This document shows, in pieces, positions 1-10,415 of a stretch of DNA of 64,000 bases. A program made the position numbers and the translations under genes. This DNA is from Geotalea toluenoxydans JCM 15764 (GTDB lineage: Bacteria; Desulfobacterota; Desulfuromonadia; Geobacterales; Geobacteraceae), in assembly GCF_001311985.1 (NCBI RefSeq), contig NZ_BBCJ01000007.1, positions 95,690 to 159,689 on the forward strand, written 5' to 3'. The first letter of the stretch is position 1; each line of letters begins with the position of its first letter. The notes beneath the pieces were generated by a model. That model was given only the letters and a program-made list of their open reading frames with translations, was not told where the DNA came from and did not search any database.

Positions 1-207
1 TTCCCTTCACAATGTGAAAAAAAGAACATATCTGTAGCTAGGAAAAGTTTAGTGGCGGCATGTTCGATCAAACAAGGCGAACAATTTACTGCCCACAATC
101 TTACCACTAAGCGCCCTGGTAACGGGTTGTCACCTATTCAGTATTGGGATCTTCTTAGCAGGAGGGCCTGCCGTAATTTTGATCCTGATGAGTTGGTTTG
201 CTTATGA
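1..207 (+). CDS. neuB: Nonulosonate (sialic/legionaminic acid) synthase, C-terminal end only
   Basis: The window cuts this gene, and only the last 68 codons are present, in frame from base 1 to TGA at 205-207. The visible part matches the C-terminal antifreeze-like SAF domain of NeuB-family synthases, with the stretches RKSLVAACSIKQGE and RPGNGLSPIQYWDLL. These enzymes condense phosphoenolpyruvate with an N-acetylated hexosamine to form a nine-carbon nonulosonic acid. The stop overlaps the next start (ATGA, 204-207), which indicates translational coupling with neuD. Whether the product is sialic, legionaminic or pseudaminic acid cannot be told from this fragment. The neighbours favour a legionaminate-type sugar. 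Confidence 0.8.
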   Translation, partial: FPSQCEKKNISVARKSLVAACSIKQGEQFTAHNLTTKRPGNGLSPIQYWDLLSRRACRNFDPDELVCL

Positions 208-835
208 CTATGCCAGTTATTGTGCTTGGGGCAGGGGGCCATGCCAAGGTATTGATTGATGCCCTGCTGGCCACATCTGCGTTATAGTCGGTATTGTGGA
301 TCCCGATCCGAAAATGGCAGGTGCCTGCCTGCTTGGAGTTCCTGTACTTGGAGGAGATGAAGTTGTTGATGAATTTCCACCTTCGGAAATCCAGCTCATT
401 AATGGCCTTGGCTCAGTAGGCCCTCCGATCAAACGCCAACAGCTCTTTGATAGATACAAAGAACGGGGCTATGAATTTGCTCCGGTTATTCATCCGTCTG
501 CGGTGGTTGCTGCGGATGTTGTTCTTGGTGAAGGATCTCAGGTTATGGCCGGAGTGATTCTACAAGCAGGTAGTTCTATTGGTGTCAATGCTATTATTAA
601 CACCAGAGCATCAGTGGATCACGATTGCACCATCCAGAAACATGTTCATATAGCCCCTGGCGTGACGATTTCTGGCGGAGTAATTGTTGGCGAATCGAGC
701 CACATCGGCACGGGGGCTACAGTGATTCAAGGGATTACTATCGGTAAGAGAGCTATTGTTGCCGCCGGCGCTGTTGTTACCAAGGAAGTGCCTGATTACG
801 CAAAAGTTCGTGGTGTACCGGCAAGGGAGTTTTAA
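204..835 (+). CDS. neuD: NeuD-family sugar O-/N-acyltransferase (frameshifted)
   Basis: The N-terminus (MTMPVIVLGAGGHAKVLID) is the Rossmann-like nucleotide-binding segment of the NeuD/PglD family. After a frame break near base 285 the protein continues to the end with hexapeptide-repeat sequence (HPSAVVAADVVLGEGSQVMAG and on to GAVVTKEVPDYAKVRGVPA), a left-handed beta-helix acyltransferase. The break equals one missing base and the two parts join without loss of family sequence. The joined length is about 210 residues, normal for the family. NeuD homologues acetylate bacterial sialic acids or act on aminosugar precursors. The gene overlaps neuB by 4 bp and its stop overlaps the next start by 1 bp. 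Confidence 0.85.
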
Positions 836-1881
836 TGGGTTGGAAAGATGTATTAATTAGCTCAGTTACGACCATCATGAAAGCCATAGAAATCATTGAT
901 GCGGGCTCTCTCCAAATTGCTCTTGTGGTCGATGACTCTAATAGACTTATCGGAACTGTTAGCGATGGTGACGTCCGGCGTGCCATTTTGAAAGGTATAG
1001 ACCTCGGTGGCCCTGTGAGCAGTATCATGTCCACCACCCCGACAGTTGCAAGTTGTCACGAAAGCAGAGAAGCTATTTTGGCAAAGATGAAAAACAAGCA
1101 ACTGCGGCAAATACCTCTTGTAGACCAGAATGGATGTGTAGTTGGCTTAGATGCTTGGGATGAGCTGATTAGCATACAAGAACGTGATAATATAGTCGTT
1201 CTTATGGCGGGAGGGCTCGGAAGTCGATTGGGGGAGTTGACGAAGGATTGCCCTAAACCGCTGCTGAGAGTTGGTAACAAACCGGTGCTAGAAACGGTCT
1301 TGGAGAATTGTAAGGAGTATGCTTTCAAGCGTTTTTACATTTCGGTTAACTACAAGGCAGACATGGTTAAGGAATATTTTGGAGATGGCTCCCGCTGGGG
1401 GGTTGAAATCAAATATATAGAAGAGAAGAAACGTCTTGGTACAGCAGGTGCATTAGGCCTTCTGCCTGAAGCTTTGACCCTGCCGGCGCTGGTTATGAAT
1501 GCAGATGTGCTTACAAAGGTTAATTTGAAGCACCTCATGGAATTTCATGCAGAGCATAAATCAATTGCCACCATGTGTGTTCGTGAGTATGAATTTCAAG
1601 TGCCGTTTGGGGTCGTCCAGCTCGATAGTCATCGTCTGAAGAACATCCTGGAAAAACCGGTTCACCAGTTCTTTGTCAACGCCGGGATATATGTTCTCAA
1701 CCCGGAAGCAGTCTCAATTGTGCCGAACGATGATTATTATGACATGCCCAGCCTCTTTGATGAATTACTCCGAAGAGGGATGGAAACAGCAGCTTTCCCT
1801 ATTCACGAATATTGGTTGGATATAGGGCGCAAAGATGATCTGGAGCGGGCAAACGGGGAGTATGCAGGTGTTTTCTCGTGA
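835..1881 (+). CDS. CBS-domain sugar-1-phosphate nucleotidyltransferase (PtmE/LgdE type)
   Basis: Residues 1-115 form a CBS-domain pair (SDGDVRRAIL, IPLVDQNGCVVGL). Residues 118-345 form a nucleotidyltransferase with the signature MAGGLGSRLG followed by CPKPLL, and NADVLT as the metal-binding region. This two-part layout is that of Campylobacter PtmE, a glucosamine-1-phosphate guanylyltransferase that starts the GDP-linked legionaminic acid pathway. Using GDP rather than UDP or CDP here is inference from that likeness. It overlaps neuA by 4 bp and belongs to one operon with it. Confidence 0.8.
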   Translation: MGWKDVLISSVTTIMKAIEIIDAGSLQIALVVDDSNRLIGTVSDGDVRRAILKGIDLGGPVSSIMSTTPTVASCHESREAILAKMKNKQLRQIPLVDQNGCVVGLDAWDELISIQERDNIVVLMAGGLGSRLGELTKDCPKPLLRVGNKPVLETVLENCKEYAFKRFYISVNYKADMVKEYFGDGSRWGVEIKYIEEKKRLGTAGALGLLPEALTLPALVMNADVLTKVNLKHLMEFHAEHKSIATMCVREYEFQVPFGVVQLDSHRLKNILEKPVHQFFVNAGIYVLNPEAVSIVPNDDYYDMPSLFDELLRRGMETAAFPIHEYWLDIGRKDDLERANGEYAGVFS

Positions 1882-2567
1882 TTGACGGCAAGACTGTACT
1901 TGCAATAATTCCAGCCCGTGGCGGTTCCAAGGGTGTACCTCGTAAGAATATCCGAGACGTTGCAGGTAAGCCGCTTATAGCGTGGACCATAGAAGCAGCC
2001 AATCAATCGCTGCTTGTAGACAGGGTAGTTGTCTCGACAGATGATCAGGAAATTGCTGACACTGCTGTCCGATGGGGGGCTGAGGTCCCTTTCCTGCGGC
2101 CAATTGAACTGGCGCAGGACTCAACTCCGGGAATTTTGCCTGTAATACACATGCTGACCGAGATTTTGCCACATTATGACCTTGTTGTTTTGTTGCAGCC
2201 GACATCACCACTACGATCCGTTGAAGACATTGATGGGGCTATTGCCCTCATGGTGAGGCACCAAGCCCGTGCCTGTGTATCAGTTGTGGAACCTGATAAA
2301 AGCCCCTATTGGATGTACTCCTTGAGCAGTTCAATGGAGATGATTCCTTTGCTCAAAGGAGATTATGCTTGCCGACAGGACATTCCGCCGGTTTATGCAT
2401 TGAATGGTGCTGTATATGTTGCAGAAAGTGAATGGCTGCAAAAAACGCAGGCTTTTGTAACACAGGAAACTATTGGTTATATCATGCCTAAAGAGCGCTC
2501 AATTGACATTGATACCGAAACAGATCTAGCTCTTTCAAATTTTGTTTTAAGTGGAGGTTTGAAGTGA
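1878..2567 (+). CDS. neuA: CMP-nonulosonate cytidylyltransferase
   Basis: The protein has 229 residues and the N-terminal CMP-sialate synthetase signature IIPARGGSKGVPRKNI. LLQPTSPLRSVEDI and a conserved C-terminal IDIDTETDL segment also fit NeuA/LegF/PtmB enzymes. They couple CTP to a nonulosonic acid to give the CMP-sugar used by a transferase. The start is GTG at 1878, which overlaps the upstream stop by 4 bp. The next gene overlaps the 3' end by 4 bp. With neuB, neuD and the PtmE-like gene this makes a CMP-legionaminate-type pathway likely, although the early dehydratase, aminotransferase and epimerase genes would lie upstream of the window. Confidence 0.88.
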   Translation: MIDGKTVLAIIPARGGSKGVPRKNIRDVAGKPLIAWTIEAANQSLLVDRVVVSTDDQEIADTAVRWGAEVPFLRPIELAQDSTPGILPVIHMLTEILPHYDLVVLLQPTSPLRSVEDIDGAIALMVRHQARACVSVVEPDKSPYWMYSLSSSMEMIPLLKGDYACRQDIPPVYALNGAVYVAESEWLQKTQAFVTQETIGYIMPKERSIDIDTETDLALSNFVLSGGLK

Positions 2568-3880
2568 AAAAACACCCGGTTCCCCCCCCTGTTGACATTG
2601 CCCGTTTTCATGTTGCGGAAGACTCTTTGGAGGCCAAATACGGCCTGCCCAATGAGGTAAAATTCTGTAAAAAATGTGTGATATCAAATCAACGTCCTAA
2701 TTCGGCTGTTGAATATGAGCATACCAAAGCAAGTAAAAAACAAACCATCAACTTTGACGAAAATGGCGTGTGCGATGCCTGTAAAGTAACAGAACAGAAA
2801 AAAGGCACCATTGATTGGAATGAACGAGAGCGGGAGCTCAAAGAGTTATGTGACCGCTATCGCAGCAAAGATGGTTCATATGATTGTCTGGTCCCTGGCT
2901 CAGGTGGGAAAGATAGCTTTTACCAGGCACACGTGCTCAAGTACAAGTATGGCATGCATCCCCTGACTGTCACCTGGGCGCCACACGTCTATACCGAATG
3001 GGGATGGAAAAACTTTCAGGCTTGGATTCATGCAGGATTTGACAATTTTCTTTGTACCCCCAACGGAAGAGTTCATCGCCTGGTGACACGGCTGGCGGTT
3101 GAGAACCTGTTCCACCCATTCCAGCCATTCATGTTCGGCCAAAAGTCGCTTGCTCCAAAAATGGCCATACTTCATAAAATACCACTTGTTTTTTATGGCG
3201 AAAATGAAGCCGAATACGGTAATCCGATCGCCGATACATCCACTGCCAAGCGTGACTGGTCATATTTCACCGCGGAAGACAAGAGCAAGGTGTTTCTGGG
3301 GGGAACATCGGTTACTGATCTCAAATCTGATTTCGGGCTTGATGACAACGATCTGCAGCCATATTATCCGGCAGATCCTGAAATGATCGAAAAAAATAGG
3401 ATAGAAGTCCATTACCTTGGCTATTACCTAAAATGGCATCCCCAGGAGTGCTATTATTATGCGGTGGAGAACGGCGGATTCCAGGCCTCACCCGAAAGAA
3501 CTCCAGGTACTTACAGCAAATATAACAGTATTGATGATCGCATCGACGACTTTCACTATCACACAACCTTCATAAAATTCGGAATAGGGCGTGCGACATA
3601 TGATGCCGCTCAGGAAATCCGCAATGATGAGATAACCCGGGATGAAGGCGTTGCACTGGTAAAGAAATTCGATGGCGAATTTCCTGAACGTTTTGCGGAT
3701 GAGATTTTCAAATACCTGAGCATCCCGGAGAAGGAATATCCCGTGGCATCCAGGATGTTTGAACAGCCCATCATGAACAGGGATTACTACATGGCTCTTG
3801 CCGATCAGTTCCGTTCCCCTCATCTTTGGAAGTTGGAGAACGGTACGTGGAAATTAAGATATACGGTTTTTGGGGAATAA
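2564..3880 (+). CDS. N-acetyl sugar amidotransferase (PseA/WbpG/WbuX family)
   Basis: This 438-residue protein has a Cys pair early (CKKCVISNQRP), a second pair (CDACK) and the PP-loop ATP pyrophosphatase motif PGSGGKDS near residue 110. This is the layout of PseA/WbpG enzymes, which use ammonia to turn an acetamido group on a surface sugar into an acetamidino group. The start is GTG at 2564 behind GGAGG. The hisF-like and hisH-like genes follow at once. That trio is the known set for P. aeruginosa WbpG with HisH2/HisF2, where the latter two supply ammonia. The assignment to a nonulosonic acid substrate is inference from neuA/neuB next door. Confidence 0.85.
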   Translation: MKKHPVPPPVDIARFHVAEDSLEAKYGLPNEVKFCKKCVISNQRPNSAVEYEHTKASKKQTINFDENGVCDACKVTEQKKGTIDWNERERELKELCDRYRSKDGSYDCLVPGSGGKDSFYQAHVLKYKYGMHPLTVTWAPHVYTEWGWKNFQAWIHAGFDNFLCTPNGRVHRLVTRLAVENLFHPFQPFMFGQKSLAPKMAILHKIPLVFYGENEAEYGNPIADTSTAKRDWSYFTAEDKSKVFLGGTSVTDLKSDFGLDDNDLQPYYPADPEMIEKNRIEVHYLGYYLKWHPQECYYYAVENGGFQASPERTPGTYSKYNSIDDRIDDFHYHTTFIKFGIGRATYDAAQEIRNDEITRDEGVALVKKFDGEFPERFADEIFKYLSIPEKEYPVASRMFEQPIMNRDYYMALADQFRSPHLWKLENGTWKLRYTVFGE

Positions 3881-3887
3881 TGTATAC

Positions 3888-4667
3888 ATGGCTAGTAATA
3901 TCAGAATAATATCAAGATTGGACATTAAAGGGCCAAACCTGATCAAAGGCATTAACCTGGAAGGTTTACGCAAACTCGGCGATCCCAATCTGTTTGCCAA
4001 GGGTTATTATGAACAGGGAATCGACGAAATCATTTACATTGACATCGTTGCCAGCCTTTACGAGCGAAGCAGTCTGCTTAACATTGTCCGCCGTACAACC
4101 CAAGACGTATTTATACCGATAACCGTTGGCGGCGGCGTCCGTTCTGTAGACGATGCCCGCGAAATGTTGCGCGCCGGGGCCGATAAGGTTGCTGTGAATA
4201 CGGCTGCTGTTAAAAGACCTGAACTCATTCATGAGATCTCGCAGAAGTTCGGTGCACAGTGCATGGTCCTTTCAATTGAAGCAAAGCGGACTGCACCGAG
4301 TAAATGGGAAGTGTACTACGATAATGGTAGGGAAAAAAGCGGGATTGATGTTCTGGAGTGGGCACAGAAGGGTTGCGAACTCGGAGCGGGGGAGATACTG
4401 CTCACCTCTGTTGACATGGAAGGGACCGGTAGGGGATTCGATTGTGAGTTGACTGCTGCAGTTTCGCGAAACGTTCCGATCCCGGTCATCGCCAGCGGGG
4501 GGTTAGGAACCGTCGATGATTTTGAGCAAGTTGTTAAAGCAGGCCAGGCCGATGCGGTGGCGGTTGCGGGTGCATTACACTATAAAAAACTCACGGTGGG
4601 TGATATCCGCGAAGGGGCTCTTCAACGTGGTATACATGTAAGGAGAGATGTTTTATGTCACGGGTAA
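3888..4667 (+). CDS. hisF: HisF-like (beta/alpha)8 subunit for the sugar amidotransferase
   Basis: The fold signatures of imidazole glycerol phosphate synthase cyclase are present: [35 protein letters not shown] and IASGGLG. I place the start at ATG 3888, because it has GGGGAA upstream; TTG at 3870 is possible. At the site of the second catalytic Asp of true HisF (usually AIDAKR) this protein has SIEAKR, a Glu. With its position after the PP-loop amidotransferase, this argues for an accessory HisF used in surface-sugar amidation and against histidine biosynthesis. It overlaps hisH by 13 bp. Confidence 0.82.
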   Translation: MASNIRIISRLDIKGPNLIKGINLEGLRKLGDPNLFAKGYYEQGIDEIIYIDIVASLYERSSLLNIVRRTTQDVFIPITVGGGVRSVDDAREMLRAGADKVAVNTAAVKRPELIHEISQKFGAQCMVLSIEAKRTAPSKWEVYYDNGREKSGIDVLEWAQKGCELGAGEILLTSVDMEGTGRGFDCELTAAVSRNVPIPVIASGGLGTVDDFEQVVKAGQADAVAVAGALHYKKLTVGDIREGALQRGIHVRRDVLCHG

Positions 4668-5297
4668 CGGTTATCGACTATGGAATAGGCAATCTCCTAA
4701 GTGTTGCCCGTGCCTTTGAGCATTGCGGCGCCAATGTAGAGTTGACCGATGACGCCAGAAAAATTGCAGATGCCGATTATCTTGTATTGCCTGGTGTAGG
4801 TGCCTTTGCCGATGGCATGTCCGGGCTGGTTGAACGTGGACTGATTGAGCCAATAAAGAAATTTGCCGCTAAAGAACGACCTTTCCTTGGCATCTGTCTC
4901 GGTATGCAGATGATGCTTGACCAGAGTGAAGAGTATGGGGCGAACGAAGGTCTGGGACTGATTCCTGGTAAAGTTGTTGCTATCCCCGCAGTGGGTGTTG
5001 ACGGTTCTCCCCATAAAATTCCGCATATCGGGTGGAATGAAATCTATATCTTCGGGTATTTCTTGGGATGGCACGGCGTTGGGCGAAACCGGTAATCAAT
5101 CATCATTTTATTTTGTCCACTCTTTCACGGCCGTTCCCGATCACAAAGAGCACAGGCTGGCCGACTGCTATTACAATGGTCAACTCATTTCGGCTGCCAT
5201 TAAAAGAGAAAACCTGTATGGCTGCCAATTCCATCCCGAAAAAAGTGGAACAGAAGGATTGATGATACTGCGTACTTTTCTGAAGGCAAAAAATTGA
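4655..5297 (+). CDS. hisH: HisH-like glutamine amidotransferase (frameshifted)
   Basis: The N-terminal part carries DYGIGNL, LPGVGAF and the nucleophile segment GICLGMQMM of class I glutamine amidotransferases. After a frame break around 5045-5065 the other frame supplies FYFVHSF and the catalytic CQFHPEKSG segment. All catalytic pieces exist once the frames are joined, giving about 213 residues, normal for HisH. It would split glutamine and channel ammonia through the HisF-like partner. The start overlaps hisF and the stop overlaps the flippase start. The break is equivalent to one extra base and is most simply a sequence error. Confidence 0.82.
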
Positions 5298-6576
5298 TAT
5301 CTAGAATACTGTCTTCGTCATTATTCCGTGCTTCAGGTATCTATACTATTTCAGCTGTTATTAATTCTTCTATTCCTTTTCTGATGATGCCTATACTGAC
5401 ACGCTTTCTTACTCCGACAGATTATGGCATCGTCTCTATGTTTACTGTTTTGGTCGGTATTGTTAGCCCATTTGTTGGCTTAAACATTCACGCGCCATTA
5501 GTGTAAAATATTTCGATAAACCCAATTCAGGATTATCCAGATATATTGGTAACGCTTTTCTGCTGCTAGTAATAAGCACTATCATCGTATCGCTTGGGAT
5601 TTGGATATCTGCTGGATTTATAAGCCGTCATACCATGTTTCCTTGCGGCTCACTTTGGGCGATAGTTGTCTTCAGCATGTGTCAATTTATTATCCTCGTG
5701 ATGATGACGTTGTGGCAGGTTGAAAGCAATGCATTAAAATACAGCCTCTTCCAGAACTTGCAAACAATTGTCAATATCAGTCTTTCGCTTCTCTTTGTTG
5801 TCACTCTCGGAATGAACTGGAAAGGAAGGATTTATGCCCAGATCATAACAGTCATCGTTTTTGCTTTCATAGGAGCATATATTCTTTTACGTAGTAAAAG
5901 AATTGTTTTTAAATACGACAAAACTGACATCGCTCACGCACTGAAGTTCGGGGTGCCCTTGATACCACATGCTCTAGGGGGAATGTTGATAGCGCAAACA
6001 GATAGAATCTTTATTACCAATATGATTGGCGTATCAGAAACGGGTATTTACACTGTTGGTTTTCAAATTGGAATGATACTACAACTGTTGGCGTCATCAT
6101 TTAACAATGCCTATGTCCCATGGCTTTATAATAAACTTTCTGAAAATAAAATGATTACAAAGATCAAAATTGTAAAATTTACATATGTATATTTTATAGT
6201 CACATTGTTGATTGCTGCGTTCATTGCATTAGTATCACCTTGGTTCCTGAGTTATTTTGTTGGCTCAAAATTTAGCGGAGCTTACCAATATACGACCTGG
6301 ATAGTGTTTGGCTTTGCCTTTTGTGCAATGTACTACATGGTTACTAACTATATTTTTTATGCGAATAAAACGCATGTCTTGTCGTTAGTAACTTTTTTTA
6401 CAGCCCTGTTAAATGTGGCTTTAAACTATGTACTTATAAAAAGAAATGGGGCGATTGGAGCGGCCCAAGCCTCTGCTCTTGCTTTTTTTGTGAGTTTTAT
6501 TCTTACTTGGGTAATTAGCGCGAGAGTCTATAAAATGCCATGGAACATTTTTGATGTAAGCCTAAGTAATACATAA
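5294..6576 (+). CDS. wzx: Wzx-type O-antigen/oligosaccharide flippase (frameshifted)
   Basis: The N-terminal part (SAVINSSIPFLMMPILTRFLTPTDYGIVSM, here given only as a region of residues 16-45) is typical of MOP-superfamily flippases. The rest is highly hydrophobic, with about 12 membrane segments, and includes the TDRIFITNMIGVSETGIYTVG region. A frame break near 5495-5500 splits it; restoring one base gives continuous sequence through 5507-5634, where neither fragment is otherwise open. Joined length is about 427 residues, normal for Wzx. It would move the lipid-linked repeat unit across the inner membrane. The start appears to be TTG at 5294, overlapping the hisH stop. The gene begins an AT-rich stretch that runs to 11.2 kb. 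Confidence 0.82.
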
Positions 6577-6660
6577 TTATATGATACTTCTGTCTTCAAA
6601 TATTGTAAAGTCATTGAGATGTAGATGCACGCTTCATCCCAGAAATCATCAAATATAGGT

Positions 6661-7530
6661 ATGAAAATGAAAAAAATAATAATTAATGTTGCCAAAACTT
6701 TGTATTCAGTTATCCGCGCAGTGAAGAATTGTGGTAACGATAAATTTCTACAACTTGATAACCTGACTAAGAAAGACCTTTGTGTTTTAGGTAATGGGCC
6801 TTCTTTAAATCATAACTTGATTAATAATATTGATTTTATTACGTCTCGGGTATCTATATGTGTAAATGATTTTATAAGCTCTGATTTTTTCTACACTATC
6901 AAACCTAGCTACTATCTTTTGCTCGATCCAGCCTACTGGAGGCATGACAGTATTTCAGAGTATATTGAAATTAGAAACTCCATATTCAATAGGCTCAATC
7001 AAAATGTGGATTGGTGTTTAACAATAATCATACCGTCCATAGGCAAGAAGGAACTGGATTGGGAATCTATATTTGACCAAAATAAAAATCTTAAAGTAGC
7101 CTTTATAAACACAACTCCTATATCAGGATATGAATGTGTAAGGCATTTTCTCTATAAATATCAATTTGGAATGCCTCATGCACAAAATGTATTGGTTGCA
7201 GCGCTTTTTATTGGAATTAATTTGGGGTTCAAAAACATTTTCCTTCTTGGGGCAGACCATTCATGGCATGAGGAATTATTTGTTAATAATGACAATGTAG
7301 CTTGCATGAAAGACAGGCATTTTTATGACAATGGTGAGGTTAAAGGCGTACCTTTCCCAATGTACCATGATTCTTCAGAGATACCTAAACTTCACATAAT
7401 TTTCGATGCATTTGCTAAGATGTTTGAAGGTTACCATTACATAGAAAATTACGCAAACTACAGAGGAGTTCAAATATACAACGCAAGCAATAAAAGTTAT
7501 ATTGATGCATTTAAAAGATGCGCCATATAA
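6661..7530 (+). CDS. Putative glycosyltransferase, DUF115/GT42-like
   Basis: I do not recognise a named gene. The protein (about 289 residues from ATG 6661; ATG 6625 and 6667 are alternatives) has [10 protein letters not shown] near residue 40. It also has [18 protein letters not shown] near residue 195. These two segments, a GNGPSL loop and a later LG-hydrophobic-GxD strand, are the pattern shared by DUF115 proteins and GT42 sialyltransferases such as Campylobacter CstII. No signal peptide or membrane span is evident. Sitting in an O-antigen cluster that makes a CMP-activated sugar, it is a reasonable candidate for the CMP-nonulosonate transferase, but that is inference. Confidence 0.5.
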   Translation: MKMKKIIINVAKTLYSVIRAVKNCGNDKFLQLDNLTKKDLCVLGNGPSLNHNLINNIDFITSRVSICVNDFISSDFFYTIKPSYYLLLDPAYWRHDSISEYIEIRNSIFNRLNQNVDWCLTIIIPSIGKKELDWESIFDQNKNLKVAFINTTPISGYECVRHFLYKYQFGMPHAQNVLVAALFIGINLGFKNIFLLGADHSWHEELFVNNDNVACMKDRHFYDNGEVKGVPFPMYHDSSEIPKLHIIFDAFAKMFEGYHYIENYANYRGVQIYNASNKSYIDAFKRCAI

Positions 7531-7541
7531 GGAAATTCATA

Positions 7542-8219
7542 ATGCTAGGTTCAATTTTCAAAAACCCGTTGACGCTCTATGTGAAGTACGCACTCAACAG
7601 CTATAGATTGCAAATCAAAAACAAACATTGTCGATTAAGAATTGGATACATGTGCTTGATTGTTAAGTGTAAATTTGGCTACAGTAACACTATTAATGAC
7701 TTTGTCGCATTGAAAAATGTCGATTTAGGAGATTTTACTTACATTGCGTCCGGCACTAAAATTAATAACGCTATCCTGGGAAAGTTCTGCTCGATTGGAC
7801 CGGACATACTTATCGGATTGGGGAAGCATCCAGCAAACACTTTTGTCTCAACACACCCAATTTTCTTTTCAACACTCGGACAGGCCCAGGAGGTGCTGTG
7901 TGATCGTGACTATTTTGACGAATTCGCACCTGTCGCCATAGGTAATGATGTGTGGATTGGAGCGAGAGCTATCATCTTAGATGGAGTGACAATTGGCGAC
8001 GGAGCTATTATAGCCGCTGGCTCTCTAGTAACTAAAGATGTGCCGCCATATGCAATCGTCGGCGGTGTTCCTGCAAAAGTAATAAAGTTTAGATTTGAGG
8101 TGGAAGAAATAGAGTTTCTTATGGATTTCAAATGGTGGGACAAAAGCATAAACTGGCTTAACGATAATTATAAGTCCCTGCACAATATAAATGTCTTTAA
8201 AGCGAATAGTGCTATATAG
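7542..8219 (+). CDS. Hexapeptide-repeat sugar O-acetyltransferase (CatB/WbbJ type)
   Basis: The protein has left-handed beta-helix repeats ([33 protein letters not shown]). It also has the family end segment [19 protein letters not shown] and [12 protein letters not shown]. The [12 protein letters not shown] loop carries the usual catalytic His region. ATG 7542 is preferred over TTG or upstream starts because GGAAA lies 10 bases upstream. The enzyme would add an acetyl group from acetyl-CoA to a sugar of the repeat unit. It is AT-rich like its neighbours. The exact acceptor cannot be told. Confidence 0.8.
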   Translation: MLGSIFKNPLTLYVKYALNSYRLQIKNKHCRLRIGYMCLIVKCKFGYSNTINDFVALKNVDLGDFTYIASGTKINNAILGKFCSIGPDILIGLGKHPANTFVSTHPIFFSTLGQAQEVLCDRDYFDEFAPVAIGNDVWIGARAIILDGVTIGDGAIIAAGSLVTKDVPPYAIVGGVPAKVIKFRFEVEEIEFLMDFKWWDKSINWLNDNYKSLHNINVFKANSAI

Positions 8220-8245
8220 TTTTCAATAACGGCAGAAATTGTAAA

Positions 8246-9239
8246 ATGACAACAACCAAGATCACTCTTCCTACCTCAAACCATCCTCCTTTCATCCCTG
8301 ACGATTCATTGGGTGTCTTTTGCCTGGATGCATCTTACGCCACCACCCGCTTGGTCACGCGAGAGATGCCAGTTGTAGAAGACTCGCCCGATGCCACGTT
8401 TAAAAGCGCGCTGTACTTGTCGCCAAATCCTGAGCGCAAAGGAGAAGGTGGACTACGAACACAAGGATATTTCAAACGATCTTTTCCAGACAGGCCGTTA
8501 ATAACTGTCATTACAGTAGTTTTTAATGGAGAGAAGTGTCTTGAAGAGACCATTAGAAGTGTTATAAACCAGACATACGATAATGTTGAGTACATCATTA
8601 TTGATGGCGCCTCTACTGATGGAACTATTGATATTGTCAAACAGTATGATGGTCAAATTGATTATTGGCTTAGCGAGAAGGACGAGGGAATTTATGATGC
8701 GATGAATAAAGGAATCAACAAAGCCACAGGTGAATGGGTCAATTTTATGAATTCTGGCGACTCATTTTATGGAAATAACGTCGTAGAATTAATTTTTAAC
8801 AAACAGATTATAGCGAGTGTTATCTATGGAAATACACTTTATCAGTATGATTCTGTGTACAAAAAAATACGGAAAGCTGAAAAATTAACGTTCAAGTATG
8901 GACTCCCTTTTTGTCATCAATCTTCTTTCACGAAAACAGAAATTCTTAAAGCAGAAATGTTCTGTAGACTTTATAAAATATTTGCAGATTTTGATTTATT
9001 CGCAAAACTAAAAAAAAATGGTTTCTATATTTGTGTATGCAGATCTTACTGTATCAATATTTAACTGTGACGGAGTCTCCACAGTAAAAAGTACTGAGCA
9101 CTTAAAGGAACTATATGCAATAAATAAAAAATACAATGTTTTCTACGCTGCATTTCTAGTCTTAGATATAATATTTAGGGAGACAATGAAAAGAATATTG
9201 CCGAAAAAATTTGTTAGACAAATTCAGGTTTCAAAATAG
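8246..9239 (+). CDS. Family 2 glycosyltransferase (frameshifted)
   Basis: A non-conserved N-terminal extension of about 80 residues precedes a GT-A core: PLITVITVVFNGEKCLEETI, IIIDGASTDGT, SEKDEGIYDAMNKGI and a DSFYG metal-binding area in NSGDSF. A frame break near 9020-9045 moves the C-terminal part (YADLTVSIFNCDGVST) to another frame, where it runs to the stop at 9239. The joined protein is about 330 residues. It would add one sugar to the lipid-linked repeat unit. The donor is not evident. The break is equivalent to one extra base. Confidence 0.8.
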
Positions 9240-9247
9240 GTCGAACA

Positions 9248-10415
9248 GTGAAAATGATATTAAACCCTGCTTTACTTTATGCTTCGTTGTGGACCCTACT
9301 TTTATTTCTCTATAGTCTTAGGTTTAGCGACTTGTTGCTTCCACTTTCTACAGATGCCTTCCTTTTCTTCTCAGCATCAATTAGTATGTTTCTTCTTGGC
9401 TATATACTATTTATTATCATTTCAAAGAAATGTCTGATTTATATCAAATTAAATCATGAAATATACAAGGAATGGATATTTTCAAGGCATACGACCAAGG
9501 TATTATCAATTTTAACAAAAGTTTTGATTGTCGGGTTGATTACTGAACTAATTTATTTTCAAAACGTACCATTAGTTTCTTTGTTAGGTATCGGGAAAAT
9601 AATACGTTATACCGAATTTGGCTTTCCAGGAATACATGGCTTATTAAATGCCACCCTATTGGTCATTATTACTATTTTGTTTGTAAGACATTTGTATAAG
9701 CCGAGTAAACTAAATTTTACATTGATTCTATTGGCATTTTCCTGGCCGATATTGCTTGTAACCAGACAACTTTTTCTAACGATTGCGGTACAGCTTATAT
9801 TTCTCTATATTCTTATAAAAGGGGCTAGCTTCAAAGGTTTTGTTAAAATAATTTTGATGATATTCGGGCTAATATTTATATTTGGTTACATAGGAGATTT
9901 GAGGTCTGGAAGAGATGGTATTATTGCACTTGCAAGACCCACAATAGAGTATCCAGATTATTTACCTTCTGGACTACTTTGGGCTTACATATATATTGTA
10001 TCTCCGCTGAATAATGTAGTAAACAATGTGAACATAACACCTTACTATGCACCTATTGGAACAATTAGTGGTCTTATACCATCATTTGCAAGAAACTATT
10101 TAATAGAACTTCTGGGTATTTCACCCCCAGCATGGGAACTGGTAAATGAAACACTGAATGTCTCCTCAATGCACGAGAAATTTTTTAATAGACTATGGCC
10201 CTTTCTTTAGTAATTTTATTTATTTTATAATATCATTTTTTTCCTATTTTATAGTAAAGCGATCCTTTAACGATCCAAGATATGGGTTTGCTCTTGTTGT
10301 TATTCTGCATGCAATAGTATTTTCCTTTTTTACAGATTTTATGTTTCACTTAGTGTTTGTTGCTCAGTTTATTTATTATATTACAATATTCAAAAGGCCA
10401 ATATTAGATGCCTAG
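9248..10415 (+). CDS. wzy: Wzy-type oligosaccharide repeat-unit polymerase (frameshifted)
   Basis: The product is almost entirely hydrophobic, with about ten membrane segments and a large periplasmic loop around residues 215-300. That loop contains SGRDGI and the stretch from LPSGLLWAYIYIVSPLNNV onward. Such Wzy polymerases have little sequence identity, so the call rests on topology, the loop and position between glycosyltransferases. A frame break near 10185-10205 separates the last hydrophobic segments (GPFFSNFIYFIISFFSY) from the main part. It would join repeat units at the periplasmic face. It overlaps the next gene by 8 bp. Confidence 0.7.

Noticed and set aside
3888..5297. Histidine biosynthesis operon
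   Set aside because: Only hisF- and hisH-like genes occur, directly after a sugar amidotransferase, and the HisF-like protein lacks one catalytic Asp.
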